DNA of 64,000 nucleotides from AWTP1-13 sp963840445 (GCA_963840445.1 CAWIZC010000040.1:1-64000); one strand, 5' to 3'; positions 28,338-37,462 are shown, counted from the first letter of the stretch. Translations and numbers: made by a program. The notes: generated by a model from the letters alone, not told the origin.

Positions 28338-28472
28338 TGCGGGTCCCCTTTGCGGTGCTTGCATCGTTTGAGTGACGACGCAGCCAGTTACGCGGGGGCG
28401 TGCCGACAGGCTTCAAGACCCGCGAACACAAGTTCGCGAGCGCAGCCAGCAGTCTTACAGAAAGGCGTGAGC

Positions 28473-28970
28473 TTAGAGGGTCTTGGGCCGGGCCACGGTG
28501 CCTGGATCGACCGCGTCGGCTTCGACGATGAAGCGCACTTGGCCCTGCGTGCCGGTTTCCCCGACGCTGCGGCAGGTCACGATCAGCAGGCGCGGCAGCG
28601 TCTGGCCGGTCGCCGCAACCGGAAGCGTGGTGCCGACGGCTTTCAGATCGACGATTTCCAGCTGGTGCGTGTGCCCGTCAGCGCCCGAGATGGTGATGCG
28701 GTCCCCGAGCGCCAGGGGCTTGGCGAATGGCGTCGGGCTCTCGACGTCGGCGCGGGTCAGCCAATAGCCTTCGTCACCGGACACCGTCTGCGGCTGTTTG
28801 CCCTTGATTGCCGACTGGAACGACAAGGTCGGTTTGGCGCCTTCCAGGGCTCTACCGAACCCACGCGCCACCAGGAGGTCGGTCTGCCAAAGCCCCGCGC
28901 CGATCGCCGCAAGGGCGGCAAACCCAGCCAAAGCAATGGCCCGAGCCTTGAATGTGGCGGTGTAGAGCAT
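28473..28970 (-). CDS. Membrane-anchored protein, possibly sortase-like
   Basis: A 165-residue protein with an N-terminal membrane anchor (ATFKARAIALAGFAALAAIG) and a periplasmic domain. The end of the domain (GDRITISGADGHTHQLEIVD, LLIVTCRSVGETGTQGQVRF) recalls the sortase strand carrying a cysteine in a (V/T)TC context and a following arginine, but I see no clear partner histidine in its usual place, so the assignment is weak. ATG at 28970 chosen because the upstream extension is unlike a protein. Neighbour at 29075-29443 is on the same strand. Confidence 0.5.
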   Translation of the reverse strand: MLYTATFKARAIALAGFAALAAIGAGLWQTDLLVARGFGRALEGAKPTLSFQSAIKGKQPQTVSGDEGYWLTRADVESPTPFAKPLALGDRITISGADGHTHQLEIVDLKAVGTTLPVAATGQTLPRLLIVTCRSVGETGTQGQVRFIVEADAVDPGTVARPKTL

Positions 28971-29074
28971 GCAACCCCCTGCAGTCATGGGCGGACTCAC
29001 AATGCAATATAAACATAAGTAATGTTGGTGGAAGTGTGGAGGAGGGTCGGGGGAGAGAACCCACGTTAGACCAA

Positions 29075-29443
29075 TCAGCCCCTCCTCCACACACCGCGTC
29101 GCGGGGAGGCGTAAACGCGACGCAGATGGCGCAAGAACGCGAGATTGCAGGCTGCCAGTCCGGCAAAGGCTATGCTGACCAGGATCAGCGAGCGCGTGTA
29201 TGGCTCTTGAGATTCGCGCATAAAGCGAAGTTCAAGCTGTGCTGCGTGACCCCAGGGATGCACGTTCAACGCGGTCGGGTGCTCCGCCGGTGCAGAGGCA
29301 CGCATCGGCAGGGGTATGGCGTGCGCATGATTATGGGGGCCGCCGAAGGCGAACACGGCGAACCAGAACAGCGATAGGGCCAGGGCAAAGTCGGTCAGCC
29401 AGCGTGCAAGCCCGCGACCGAGAGTGTGGCTGCCTACCCTCAT
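29075..29443 (-). CDS. Hypothetical membrane protein with histidine-rich loop
   Basis: A 122-residue protein with two membrane helices (LTDFALALSLFWFAVFAFG and ILVSIAFAGLAACNLAFL) enclosing a periplasmic loop rich in histidine (GGPHNHAHAIPLP, HPTALNVHPWGHAAQ). The loop could bind a metal, but this is inference. The C-terminal tail is basic and cytoplasmic. It lies upstream of the possible sortase-like gene (105 bases), suggesting one unit. No family name recalled. Confidence 0.55.
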   Translation of the reverse strand: MRVGSHTLGRGLARWLTDFALALSLFWFAVFAFGGPHNHAHAIPLPMRASAPAEHPTALNVHPWGHAAQLELRFMRESQEPYTRSLILVSIAFAGLAACNLAFLRHLRRVYASPRRGVWRRG

Positions 29444-29714
29444 GTCCCTTGATCCCCATCCACCATGTCGGTCCCCGAGCCAGTCGGTGTGTGACAGCCG
29501 GGATTTTGCACAGGCCAGTAGGGCGCCGCTGAGCCCGCATTGTGCCGGCTTCGTGGAATCCTGTGACCAAAAAAAGTATTATATTGCTGCGGCTTAGACT
29601 TCATCCCGCGCTCCCTCCTCGCGCAGTCCGCAGTGGGCCTGCGATGCTCTTCCGTTAATTTTCTTCAACGCGGACACGACGATTTTTCCTTCGCGGTTTT
29701 CCCCAAACAATAAT

Positions 29715-29728
29715 TGAATTCTGAATTC
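29715..29728 (+). promoter_or_regulatory. Tandem TGAATTC boxes upstream of GntR gene
   Basis: Two adjoining TGAATTC heptamers lie 33-47 bases before the GntR-family start, inside an AT-rich stretch (29570-29760) that contrasts with the GC-rich surroundings. GAATTC is itself palindromic, so the pair forms a symmetric site of the size bound by GntR dimers. Autoregulation is the simplest reading. The rest of 29444-29761 shows no gene. Confidence 0.4.
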
Positions 29729-29761
29729 GGTATGCTAACAATGAGGTGATGGAGGCATGCC

Positions 29762-30449
29762 ATGCTTGTTCCGCTGCGGGCTGTTCCGGCCCTCATTGAT
29801 CAGGTGCACGACCGGCTGCTGGCCGCGATCGTCGACGGGACGCTTGCCGCCGGCCAGCGGTTGACCCAGGAGAGCGTCGCCGAGATGCTGGGCGTCTCAC
29901 GCCAGCCGGTCAGCCACGCGCTGCAGGTCCTGAAGCGCTCCGGTCTCTTGATCGAGCACGGCAAGCGGGGGCTGATGGTGGCGCCAGTTGAGGCCCAGCG
30001 TGTGCGCGACCTGTATCAGGTGCGCGAGGCGCTCGACGGGCTGGCGGCCAATCTGGCCGCACGCCGCGTGCGAGGCGGACTGATCGGCGCTGATCAGAAG
30101 CGCTCGGTGGACAAAGCGCTGGCCGATGGCCTCGCCCTCGATGATGCCTGCCAACATCGGCGCATTCGTGGCGGCTGATGTTGCCTTCCATTCCGAGATC
30201 CACCGGCTGTCAGGCAATGCCGCCATCGGCGAGACTGTCCGGGACGAGTGGCCGCATTTCATGCGCTCGATGGGTGTGGCGCTCGGCGACGCGGACATGC
30301 GGCGGCGCGTGTGGCGGGAGCATGCGGCAATCCTGGCGGCCATCTGGGATGGTGCGGCGGGGCAGGCCGAGGAGCTTGCCCGCAGCCACACTCGCCGCGC
30401 CGGGGAGGAGGCCGCCAGCAGCCTCGAGGAGAAGCGCGCTGTGGCCTAG
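29762..30449 (+). CDS. GntR-family (FCD) transcriptional regulator, one frameshift
   Basis: N-terminal winged helix (LLAAIVDGTLAAGQRLTQES, AEMLGVSRQPVSHALQVLKR) followed by the helical FCD ligand domain. The FCD start (VRDLYQVREALDGLAANLAA) is in the first frame; after about 30150 it continues in another frame (NIGAFVAADVAFHSEIHRLS and EHAAILAAIWDGAAGQAEEL, metal-ligand-type histidines included) to 30449. One base restores about 229 residues. ATG at 29762 follows GGAGG. It sits 57 bases before the phytanoyl-CoA dioxygenase-family gene on the same strand and probably controls it. Confidence 0.82.
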
Positions 30450-30506
30450 CGACGGTGCTGATATTTTAGCGAAGCAACAAGCAAGACATCGGGAGAGGAG
30501 AACGCC

Positions 30507-31307
30507 ATGCCGCTTACCCCCAAACAGCTGAAAGAGTTCGATGAGTTGGGCTACCTCGTGCTGCCCAACTGCTTCTCGGAAGAGGAGATGGACGTGCTGC
30601 GCTCGGAAGCCGAAGGCATCTACGCGACCGATCGCCAGGAGGTCTGGCGCGAGAAATCGGGTGCACCGCGCACGGCGTTTGCCGCGCACACCTACAACGA
30701 GGCGTTCGGCCTGCTCGGCTGCCACCCGCGCCTGATCGAGCCGCTGGAGCAGTTCTTCGGCGAGCCCGTCTACATGCACCAGTTCAAGATCAACGCCAAA
30801 GCGCCGTTCGATGGCGAGCTGTGGCAATGGCACCAGGACTACGGCACCTGGAAGCGCGACGATGGCATGCCCGAGGCACGCGCCATGAACATCTCGGTGT
30901 TCCTGGACGAGGTGATGGCGGTCAACGGCCCGCTGATGTTCATCCCCAAGAGCCACAAGGGCGGTACGCTGGCTGCCGGCCACGACAAGACCACCACCAG
31001 CTATCCGCTTTGGACACTCGACAATCCGACGGTGACGAAGTTGGTCGAGGACGGCGGCATCGTCGCGCCAACGGGCAAGCCCGGCACGGTGCTGATGTTC
31101 CACGGCAACCTGGCGCACGCCTCGCCGCCCAACATGACGCCCTATCCGCGCAAGATCGTGTACCTGACGCTGTGCGCGGTCTCCAACCACATCACGCAAT
31201 TCAAACGGCCGGAGTTCATCGCCCATCGCGATTTCACGCCGATCAAGCCGTGTGCGGACGATGCGTTGCTGCAGTACGCGCGTCGGCATCGGCAGGCTGC
31301 TGAATAG
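30507..31307 (+). CDS. Phytanoyl-CoA dioxygenase family protein
   Basis: A 266-residue 2-oxoglutarate/Fe(II) oxygenase. The iron ligands are visible as His and Asp in LWQWHQDYGTWK and the distal His in FHGNLAHASPPN; an arginine eleven residues later (PYPRKIVYLTL) would hold 2-oxoglutarate. The start has a strong GGAGAGGAG. Family members hydroxylate small molecules, including ectoine and toxins; the substrate here is unknown. It follows a GntR/FCD regulator, typical of genes induced by a catabolic substrate. Intact frame. Confidence 0.87.
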   Translation: MPLTPKQLKEFDELGYLVLPNCFSEEEMDVLRSEAEGIYATDRQEVWREKSGAPRTAFAAHTYNEAFGLLGCHPRLIEPLEQFFGEPVYMHQFKINAKAPFDGELWQWHQDYGTWKRDDGMPEARAMNISVFLDEVMAVNGPLMFIPKSHKGGTLAAGHDKTTTSYPLWTLDNPTVTKLVEDGGIVAPTGKPGTVLMFHGNLAHASPPNMTPYPRKIVYLTLCAVSNHITQFKRPEFIAHRDFTPIKPCADDALLQYARRHRQAAE

Positions 31308-31410
31308 CGCTGCTTCGCGCGATGTGAGTTCGGGCTCTCTGCGGGCGCTCAGACCGAGACGACGACTAGACCGCTTTCGTCGTGATGGAAGCGCTGAGCG
31401 TTGTCATGGT

Positions 31411-31483
31411 CGGGCTTGTCCCGACCATCCATCTATCAACGGGCTCTGAGCTCGAGGATGCCTGGATCCTCGGGACAAGCCCG
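31411..31483. repeat. Intergenic inverted repeat
   Basis: Perfect 14-base arms, CGGGCTTGTCCCGA (31411-31424) and TCGGGACAAGCCCG (31470-31483), separated by 45 bases, in the 275-base gap between two convergent genes. Dispersed repeats with the core GGGCTTGTCCCG are common between genes of Bradyrhizobium-like genomes (recalled). It could act as a transcription block for both converging genes. Confidence 0.6.
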
Positions 31484-31582
31484 CGGACGACCGATCAGTG
31501 AAGGACTTTGTTCAACCAGAATCGGGACGACGACTGGCCGGTCGACGCGTGTGGGCCGCCAGAAGATCGCAACGGGCGCAGA

Positions 31583-32149
31583 CTACTGCCCGTTGGCGGC
31601 GCGGCGGCGGAGTGGGTTGGCGAAGGCCGCCTCGATGCGCAGCACCTGCGCTTCGACCGGATTGGAGGCGATCACTGGCGGCTCGCCCGCCACCACCTGC
31701 ATGGCGCGATCGAGCTGCACGATGCGGTCGTTGAGGGCGAAGCTCGCCTCGATGAGGTTGCGCAGCCCCTCGGGAAGCTCGCTGAAGCCCTTCACGTGCG
31801 ACGGGCGTCCGGGAGCGCGCAGGCGCACGCGATCGCGCTTGACGCGCGCTTCCTCGGCGGAAATCTCGCCGGCCTTCAGGGCACGGCGGATCATCAGCCA
31901 GGAGGCGAGTTCGAGCAGGCGGGTGGTCAAACGCATGCTCTCTGTGGCGTAGAGCACGGAGACCGGTCCGTGCAGCAGGCGCGCTTCCTTGCGGCCGGGG
32001 CCGTCGAGATAGCTGGCGGTGCGTTCGACGAGCGCCATGCCTTCTTTGAAGATGGCGTCGAACTGGTCGGAGGCCGCGAACCGCTCACCAAATGAAATGG
32101 TGACGGCGGGCGAAGACGTATCGTCTCTAAGATCTGGATTTGTGTTCAT
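31583..32149 (-). CDS. rcdA: DUF1465 protein, RcdA-like CtrA-proteolysis adaptor
   Basis: A 188-residue helical protein matching the RcdA/DUF1465 family (FGERFAASDQFDAIFKEGMA, ERTASYLDGPGRKEARLL, ESMRLTTRLLELASWLMIRR). In Caulobacter RcdA works with CpdR and PopA to deliver CtrA to ClpXP at the cell pole, so it is a cell-cycle gene limited to alphaproteobacteria. ATG at 32149 chosen from the family N-terminus. A DUF1192 gene lies upstream on the same strand with a terminator between, a neighbourhood I recall as common in Rhizobiales. Confidence 0.88.
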   Translation of the reverse strand: MNTNPDLRDDTSSPAVTISFGERFAASDQFDAIFKEGMALVERTASYLDGPGRKEARLLHGPVSVLYATESMRLTTRLLELASWLMIRRALKAGEISAEEARVKRDRVRLRAPGRPSHVKGFSELPEGLRNLIEASFALNDRIVQLDRAMQVVAGEPPVIASNPVEAQVLRIEAAFANPLRRRAANGQ

Positions 32150-32310
32150 GACGCAACTTGCAACACTCGCTAACTCTTGCCTCACCATACAGCAGCCCAC
32201 CCTGGCAGGCGACGGTTAACAAGTCACACCAATTCGCCCAAAATGATGACTGCCGTCACGAACTGTTACAATTGTCCACAACGCAGAATGCTTGCCAGGC
32301 GGATCCTTGC

Positions 32311-32338
32311 AAAAAAAGAGCCGCCTGGAAGGCGGCTC
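32311..32338 (-). terminator. Rho-independent terminator of the DUF1192 gene
   Basis: On the minus strand a perfect GAGCCGCC/GGCGGCTC stem with a five-base loop (32318-32338) is followed by seven T residues (32311-32317). It lies about 140 bases after the stop of the 32481-32669 gene and before rcdA, so rcdA must have its own promoter in 32150-32310. Confidence 0.85.
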
Positions 32339-32480
32339 AGGAGTTAACAGGGAGGCGTCAAACAGAGTGGACAGGCCACTCGAATCCAGAGGACTGGATG
32401 CGCTTATGGTGCACGTTAATGAATAAAAATGCGTGAATCGGTGCCCCAGCGCTGCAAAGGCACGTGTGCGAATTCGCGCC

Positions 32481-32669
32481 TCAGCTCTTGAACAGGGCGG
32501 CGGCGGCCGCCTCGTGTGTTTTCTTGGCCTGCAGCTCTGCCTTGATCCGCTCGATTTCTGCCGTGAGCGCAGCGATGCGCTCGTCCAGTTCGGCAACGGA
32601 CAGAGTTTTCAGGTCCTCGCCGACCGTGATGGCCTTGGGTGGTTTCGGCTTCAGGTCGTCCCAGTCCAT
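32481..32669 (-). CDS. DUF1192 family protein
   Basis: A 62-residue protein starting MDWDDLKPKPPKAITVGEDL, with the family's N-terminal signature, then a coiled-coil segment (LDERIAALTAEIERIKAELQ) and a short alanine-rich tail. Cytoplasmic, probably self-associating through the coil. DUF1192 has no known function but is conserved in alphaproteobacteria next to quinone oxidoreductase and DUF1465 genes, exactly the arrangement here. Divergent from the oxidoreductase; a terminator follows it. Confidence 0.88.
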   Translation of the reverse strand: MDWDDLKPKPPKAITVGEDLKTLSVAELDERIAALTAEIERIKAELQAKKTHEAAAAALFKS

Positions 32670-32829
32670 GACGCGTTCCCGATGCGGAGTTCATCGAGCA
32701 AGATCGCCCTTGGCGGCAGCGACCGGCCCGGAGCAGGTGAGCCTGACATGAGATGGGCCTTGTCTCAACCCTCGGGGTCGGGCAAGTCTGCCGGCCGACG
32801 ATCCTCAACAGCGTGAGCGGAGCAAGCCG

Positions 32830-33828
32830 ATGGCGAGCGTCCCCGAGACGATGACGGCGGTGCAGATCAGCACGCCCGGCGGCCCCGAGGTGCTGGTGGC
32901 CCGAAGTGTGCCGACCCCTAAGCCGGCGGCGGGCCAGGTCCTGGTCAAGGTTGCAGCCGCAGGCGTCAACCGCCCCGACGTGCAGCAGCGCATTGGGGCC
33001 TATCCACCGCCGGCAGGGCATTCACCGCTGCCGGGACTGGAGATTGCCGGCACGGTGGCGGCGGTCGGCTCCAGCGGCGGACGTTGGAAGGTGGGCGACA
33101 AGGTGTGCGCTCTGGTCAACGGCGGCGGCTATGCCGAGTACGCGATCGCCGAGGACCCCGTGGCGCTGCCGATCCCGGGCGAACTCGACATGGTGCGGGC
33201 GGCTGCAGTACCGGAGACATTCTTCACGGTCTGGAACAACGTGTTCGAGCGCGGGCGGCTCGTCGCAGGCGAGTGGTTGCTCGTGCACGGCGGCAGCAGC
33301 GGCATCGGCACGACGGCGATCCAACTCGCCAAGGCGTTCGGCGCCAGGGTGGTCGCCACGGCAGGCTCGGCCGAGAAGTGCAAGGCGTGCCTCGACCTCG
33401 GCGCTGACAGGGCCTTCAACTACCGAACCGAGGACTTCGTGGCGGCCGTCAAGGAGGCGACCGGCGGCAAGGGTGTCAACGTCACGCTCGACATGGTGGG
33501 CGGCGACTATACCGACCGCAATATCATCGCCGCTGCGGAGGATGGGCGCATCGTCCAGATCGCCACCCTGGGCGGCGCCGACGTCAAGATCAACATCGCG
33601 CGCCTGATGGTGAAGCGGGTGACACTGACCGGCTCGACGCTCAGGCCGCGCACCCGCGAGGTGAAGGCCGGCTTTGCAAAGGCGCTGGAGAGTGGGGTGT
33701 GGCCGCTGCTGGCGGCCGGCAAGGTCAAGGTGGTGCTGGACTCGACTTTCCCGCTCGCCAAGGCTGCGGAGGCGCACCGTCGTCTCGAGACCAGCGAGCA
33801 CGTCGGCAAGATTGTGCTGACGGTTTGA
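32830..33828 (+). CDS. NADPH:quinone oxidoreductase (medium-chain, PIG3-like)
   Basis: A 332-residue zinc-free medium-chain reductase. N-terminal GroES-like domain (VLVKVAAAGVNRPDVQQRIG, PLPGLEIAGTVAAVG), then the nucleotide-binding Rossmann domain with LLVHGGSSGIGTTAIQLAKA and the AxxGS-type ATAGSAEKCKACLDLGAD. The cysteine ligands of the zinc alcohol dehydrogenases are absent, fitting quinone reductases. Family members reduce quinones with NADPH. GGAG precedes the ATG. Divergent from the DUF1192 gene, which usually accompanies it. Intact. Confidence 0.9.
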   Translation: MASVPETMTAVQISTPGGPEVLVARSVPTPKPAAGQVLVKVAAAGVNRPDVQQRIGAYPPPAGHSPLPGLEIAGTVAAVGSSGGRWKVGDKVCALVNGGGYAEYAIAEDPVALPIPGELDMVRAAAVPETFFTVWNNVFERGRLVAGEWLLVHGGSSGIGTTAIQLAKAFGARVVATAGSAEKCKACLDLGADRAFNYRTEDFVAAVKEATGGKGVNVTLDMVGGDYTDRNIIAAAEDGRIVQIATLGGADVKINIARLMVKRVTLTGSTLRPRTREVKAGFAKALESGVWPLLAAGKVKVVLDSTFPLAKAAEAHRRLETSEHVGKIVLTV

Positions 33829-34015
33829 GGCAGGTTGCTCGCGCTTCGATTGGCTCGACGCTGATGAGTGCAGCGGCGCGAGCGCACTCTCCGTCCTGAA
33901 TTTCTCGAACGACGGCCGCAAGCGCTGGTGCGCCATGCAAGGTGTGGCACCATCCAACCTGTATCATGTGAGTCGTTCGCATTTGCCGCTGCCCAGCGGA
34001 ATGATGAGGATTCGC

Positions 34016-34198
34016 ATGGCCCCGCCAATGCCGCAGTTTCCCATGCTCGAGGTGTGGCAGACGATGGACGAGAGCGAGCAGGACGCTCTCATCGACAGGA
34101 TCGAAAGTGCGCGACGTCGCCGCAGACTGGGCTTGCGCGCGCTGGCCGGCCTCTTCTGTGCTGGACTGGCCCTGACGCTCTATCTGGCTTTGGCTTAG
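34016..34198 (+). CDS. Small single-helix membrane protein
   Basis: A 60-residue protein: an acidic N-terminal part (MLEVWQTMDESEQDALIDRI), a basic cluster (ESARRRRRLGLR) and a C-terminal membrane helix (ALAGLFCAGLALTLYLALA). Tail-anchored topology with the N-terminus in the cytoplasm is likely. The ATG at 34016 follows GAGG; in-frame methionines at 34001 and 34004 are alternatives. No family recognised. It converges with the next minus-strand gene, 30 bases away. Confidence 0.5.
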   Translation: MAPPMPQFPMLEVWQTMDESEQDALIDRIESARRRRRLGLRALAGLFCAGLALTLYLALA

Positions 34199-34228
34199 GG
34201 CAAGGCCGTTGCGTCCGTTCGGCTCGGC

Positions 34229-34672
34229 TTAGCCGAGGAGAGCGATGGTAGCCACGAAGGTGGCGCCGGCGAGAATGGTCGCCAGCATGGCCACTACGAA
34301 CGACCATTGCACCTGCGCAACAATGCGCCTTCGTTCCTCTTTCAGCCAGTCACGCACGAAATCCATGGTCGGCCGCGACCGCTCCTGGCCGAGGTCCTGA
34401 AAGACATCCAGTCCCTCCTGCCTGTGCCGCGCATACGCAGTGCGGACCTGATTATAGCCCAGGCGTGTCAGCGCCTTGCGCCACTGCACGTCGTCCTGAG
34501 CCTTCCTTACGATGGACGGAAATTCGTCGTCGGCGCTCATAGCAGATCGATCCAGGGATAGCGCGGTCTCGGCCAAGAAGTCCTGCTCCTGGACTGGCTC
34601 AGGCCAGCCGAACGCATCGCGCACTGTCCTCGGCAGAAACCTGAGGGCGTTGGCAAATTGCGCGTCGAGCAT
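34229..34672 (-). CDS. Hypothetical protein with C-terminal membrane helix
   Basis: A 147-residue protein with a soluble, charged N-terminal region of about 110 residues (including WRKALTRLGYNQVRTAYARH) and a C-terminal hydrophobic segment (SFVVAMLATILAGATFVATI) that would anchor it in the inner membrane. No catalytic motif or family recognised. It is isolated, converging with the small membrane gene at 34016-34198; composition and frame fit a real gene. Confidence 0.6.
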   Translation of the reverse strand: MLDAQFANALRFLPRTVRDAFGWPEPVQEQDFLAETALSLDRSAMSADDEFPSIVRKAQDDVQWRKALTRLGYNQVRTAYARHRQEGLDVFQDLGQERSRPTMDFVRDWLKEERRRIVAQVQWSFVVAMLATILAGATFVATIALLG

Positions 34673-34851
34673 GGCGAGGTCCAGGCGAGTGACAGCAACC
34701 GATCTCCCCGAATGAGACCAGAAAATAAGGACTCGCGAAGGCAGCCGCGAAGTTTATGGCCTCCAGGCCTCTAGACCACCGCCCAGGCGGATTCTGCTTC
34801 GAGTGTCGCTTTCACGCACGCGTGCGTGGCCGATCAGTAACAAACGGGCCG

Positions 34852-35706
34852 TTACCACGCCAGTGCAGGCAGGGCAGCGATGGGTGCAAAGGGGCGCGGC
34901 GCAAACAGGTCGCGCAGCACATCGGCACTGAGACCTCCGGGGGCGTGGATGGCGCTGGCGATGAATACGGACGGCAGGCCGGCGATATGGGCGCCGCGCA
35001 GGTCCGTCTCCAGGCCATCTCCGATGGCCAGCACGGCGTCCTTGCTCACCGGCCGGCCGGCCAGCGCGTCGATAATGCCGAGCGCGCGCTCGTAGATCGG
35101 CAAATGCGGCTTGCCGGCGTAGATCACTTCGCCTCCCCTGGCCTGATAGTCGGCCGCCAGCGCACCCGCGCACCAGATGAGTTCACCGCCGCGCTCGACC
35201 TTGACATCCGGATTGGCGCAGATCATCGGCAGCCGACGTGCCAGCAGCCGGTCGAACAGATCGGTGTAGTCGGCAGGCGTCTCCTTGGTGTCGTCGTAGA
35301 GGCCTGAGCAGACGACGATCTCGGCGGTCTCTGCCGCGACGAGGGGCAGGTCGAGGCCGGTGAACAGGCCGAGGTCGCGCTCGGGTCCGATATGCAAGAC
35401 ACGCCGGCCGCGCCAGGCTTCCAGCAGCCCGCGCGTGACGTCGCCCGAGGTGATCCCTGTGTCGTAGGCGTCGGCCGGCACGCCAAGTGCTGTGAGATGC
35501 GGCACGACCGCCGTGAAAGGCCGTGGCGCATTGGAGATCAGCACGACAATGCCGCCGCGCCCTCGGAAGGTCGTGCAGGCTTCGCAAGCAGCGGGGAATG
35601 CGCGCGCCCCGTTGTGCAGCACGCCCCAGATGTCGACCAGCCACGCCCTGCTGTCGGGCGCGATAGAAGAAATCGAGGACTGGATGGGGATGGCCGGGCG
35701 GGTCAT
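34852..35706 (-). CDS. HAD-superfamily hydrolase (TIGR01459-type)
   Basis: A 284-residue phosphatase of the IIA subclass. HAD motif I reads WLVDIWGVLHNGARAFPAAC, where the first Asp is the nucleophile but the usual second Asp is in the DxWGV form typical of TIGR01459. Motif II is VVLISNAPRPF, motif III includes the lysine in VIYAGKPHLPIY, and motif IV is LAIGDGLETDLRGAHIAG. Relatives resemble p-nitrophenyl phosphatases and NagD; the natural substrate is unknown. Cytoplasmic, single gene, intact. Confidence 0.88.
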   Translation of the reverse strand: MTRPAIPIQSSISSIAPDSRAWLVDIWGVLHNGARAFPAACEACTTFRGRGGIVVLISNAPRPFTAVVPHLTALGVPADAYDTGITSGDVTRGLLEAWRGRRVLHIGPERDLGLFTGLDLPLVAAETAEIVVCSGLYDDTKETPADYTDLFDRLLARRLPMICANPDVKVERGGELIWCAGALAADYQARGGEVIYAGKPHLPIYERALGIIDALAGRPVSKDAVLAIGDGLETDLRGAHIAGLPSVFIASAIHAPGGLSADVLRDLFAPRPFAPIAALPALAW

Positions 35707-35716
35707 GCCGCCTGCC

Positions 35717-35792
35717 TAGAGCAGGATCGCTGCGGATGGCAACACTTCACTTCAAGTCTCAGCGTCGCGGCCGAAGCGCCAATCCTGCTCTA
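35717..35792. repeat. Intergenic palindrome, family 1
   Basis: A 76-base element with ends TAGAGCAGGAT and ATCCTGCTCTA, a perfect 11-base inverted pair, as in the copy at 14378-14449. It fills the gap between the HAD gene start and the end of the EAL gene. Confidence 0.7.
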
Positions 35793-35832
35793 TTCTTAAT
35801 TTGCAGAGCACCGGCCGGGGCGACTGCGACTT

Positions 35833-37462
35833 TCAAGCCGCAGCGGCAGGCGTGGCAACCACCTCGGGCTTGACCAGCTTCGGGCCGCCGAACAGCGTGC
35901 CTTTGCCGAACAGCACGCCGAAGCCGAGGATGCGGGCCAGCAGCCAGTCGTCCTCGATGCGGCCGACGATCAGGGTCAGGCCGAAATCGGACAGATGGCG
36001 GCAGATGTCGGAAGCCGGCACGCGCCCACCACCCGGCGCCGCCAGGCCTTCGAGGAAGATCGGTGCATCGAGTTTTACGAACTCGAAGCCCATCGCCTTC
36101 AGGCCGCCGAAGTCCATGTCGAGATCGGTGACTTCCTCCAGAGCGAAGCCAAATCCGACATTGGCCAGCTGGGCCAGGGCCTCGGCATGCCCGGCGGTGA
36201 AGTTGCGCACCTCGCTCTGGGCGAACGACAGCACCAAGTGCATGCGGCCGTCGCCCGGGTTGGCGGATGCGGTGCCCACGAACTCGGCATCGGCGAGCGA
36301 CTCGCCGGCAATCGCGGAGAGCACTGAGCCGTGTCGTCCGCGCTCGCCCAGGCGGCGGGCCACGCGCGCCGCGCGGATCATACGCTCCGCGTCGATGCGG
36401 GGCATCAAGCCTGAGCCCTGTGCGGCCCGGGCGAAATCGGACTGTTCGAGTGTGGCGCCGTCCGCCGTCAACAGTCGCACGCTGACTTCGAAGTGCCGGG
36501 TGCGGCCCTCGGTGAGGGCCTGGATCGGCTCGAGCAGCACCTCCATGCGCTCCGCGGCCACGGCCTCGGCGATGCGGGCAAGCTGCGGGTTGTGGGCGGG
36601 CGGCTTGGTCGCCGATGCGCGCGGGCTGGCCGGACTTGCGTTGGCCGACGCTTCATTCGGCGCCGCGGTGGGCCACCAGGAGGAGACGGAGGGAGCCGGC
36701 TCGGACGTCTCCCGTACCCCCGGCCTGGCGGGGGGCGTGCGCATACCGCGTGCCGTCGTCTCCAGGGCGGTGACCGAGCGGCCGATCATGGCATCCGGGT
36801 CCGCTGCGGCGATCTGCGACCCGCCCTCATCCGGCAGCGGCGCCTGCACGGGGCCGTTCAGCTCATCGGCGAGCTTCTTGATCAGCTCTTGAATGTATTC
36901 GACGTTCACCTCTGCTGGGGGCTCGCCTGCGGGCGAGGCGCGGCTCGTTACGGGCCATCGGGGTCATGCCCAGCGACGGACCAGGGTCGGGTAGCTCAAG
37001 CGAGGGCGCGCGCAGTGGCCGGAAATCAAACGGATCCGACTCGCGTGGTTCGGGCAGAGCGTGCGTCGGCTCGGCCGGGCGGAAGGCGCGTCCGATGTTC
37101 CAGGGGCTCGGCAGCGCATCACCAAGAAGCGCAGTGCGGTCGCCTACCTGGAGATCACCTTCCTCGGCATCGTGCGCGCGATCTTTGCCGTCCGGCATGA
37201 GAGCATCGATCTCGGCTTGCAGGCGCTCGGTGGCCGCCTGGTCGAGGGCGGCGAACGAGCGGCGTGCCACCAAGTGCAGCGACAACAGCGCCGCGTAGAT
37301 GGCAAGCGAGCCGACCATCGCCCACCATACGGCGAGGCCCAGCTGTGCCAACAGTCCGGCGCCGGCGGCGAGCGACAGCAACGTCACCGAGAAGATGACG
37401 AACACATCTGCCGCGTTCGCGTGCCGAGGGCCAGCGTCCGAATTAGCCAATTGCCGTGTCAT
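35833..37462 (-). CDS. Membrane-anchored degenerate EAL-domain protein, one frameshift
   Basis: Two frames form one protein of about 540 residues. The N-terminal part (from 37462) has two membrane helices (VFVIFSVTLLSLAAGAGLLA, WWAMVGSLAIYAALLSLHLV) and a proline-rich linker; near 36935 one missing base joins it to VNVEYIQELIKKLADELNGP, another linker and an EAL-like domain (MEVLLEPIQALTEGRTRHFE, LMPRIDAERMIRAARVARRL, FVKLDAPIFLEGLAAPGG). The signature EAL reads EVS, and other metal ligands seem lost, so it probably binds rather than cleaves cyclic di-GMP or acts as a scaffold (inference). No GGDEF domain is visible. Confidence 0.75.

Noticed and set aside
26656..28431. A 591-codon minus frame across the DMT transporter and small genes
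   Set aside because: It crosses three better-supported genes in other frames, each with its own ribosome site, and has no recognisable domain.
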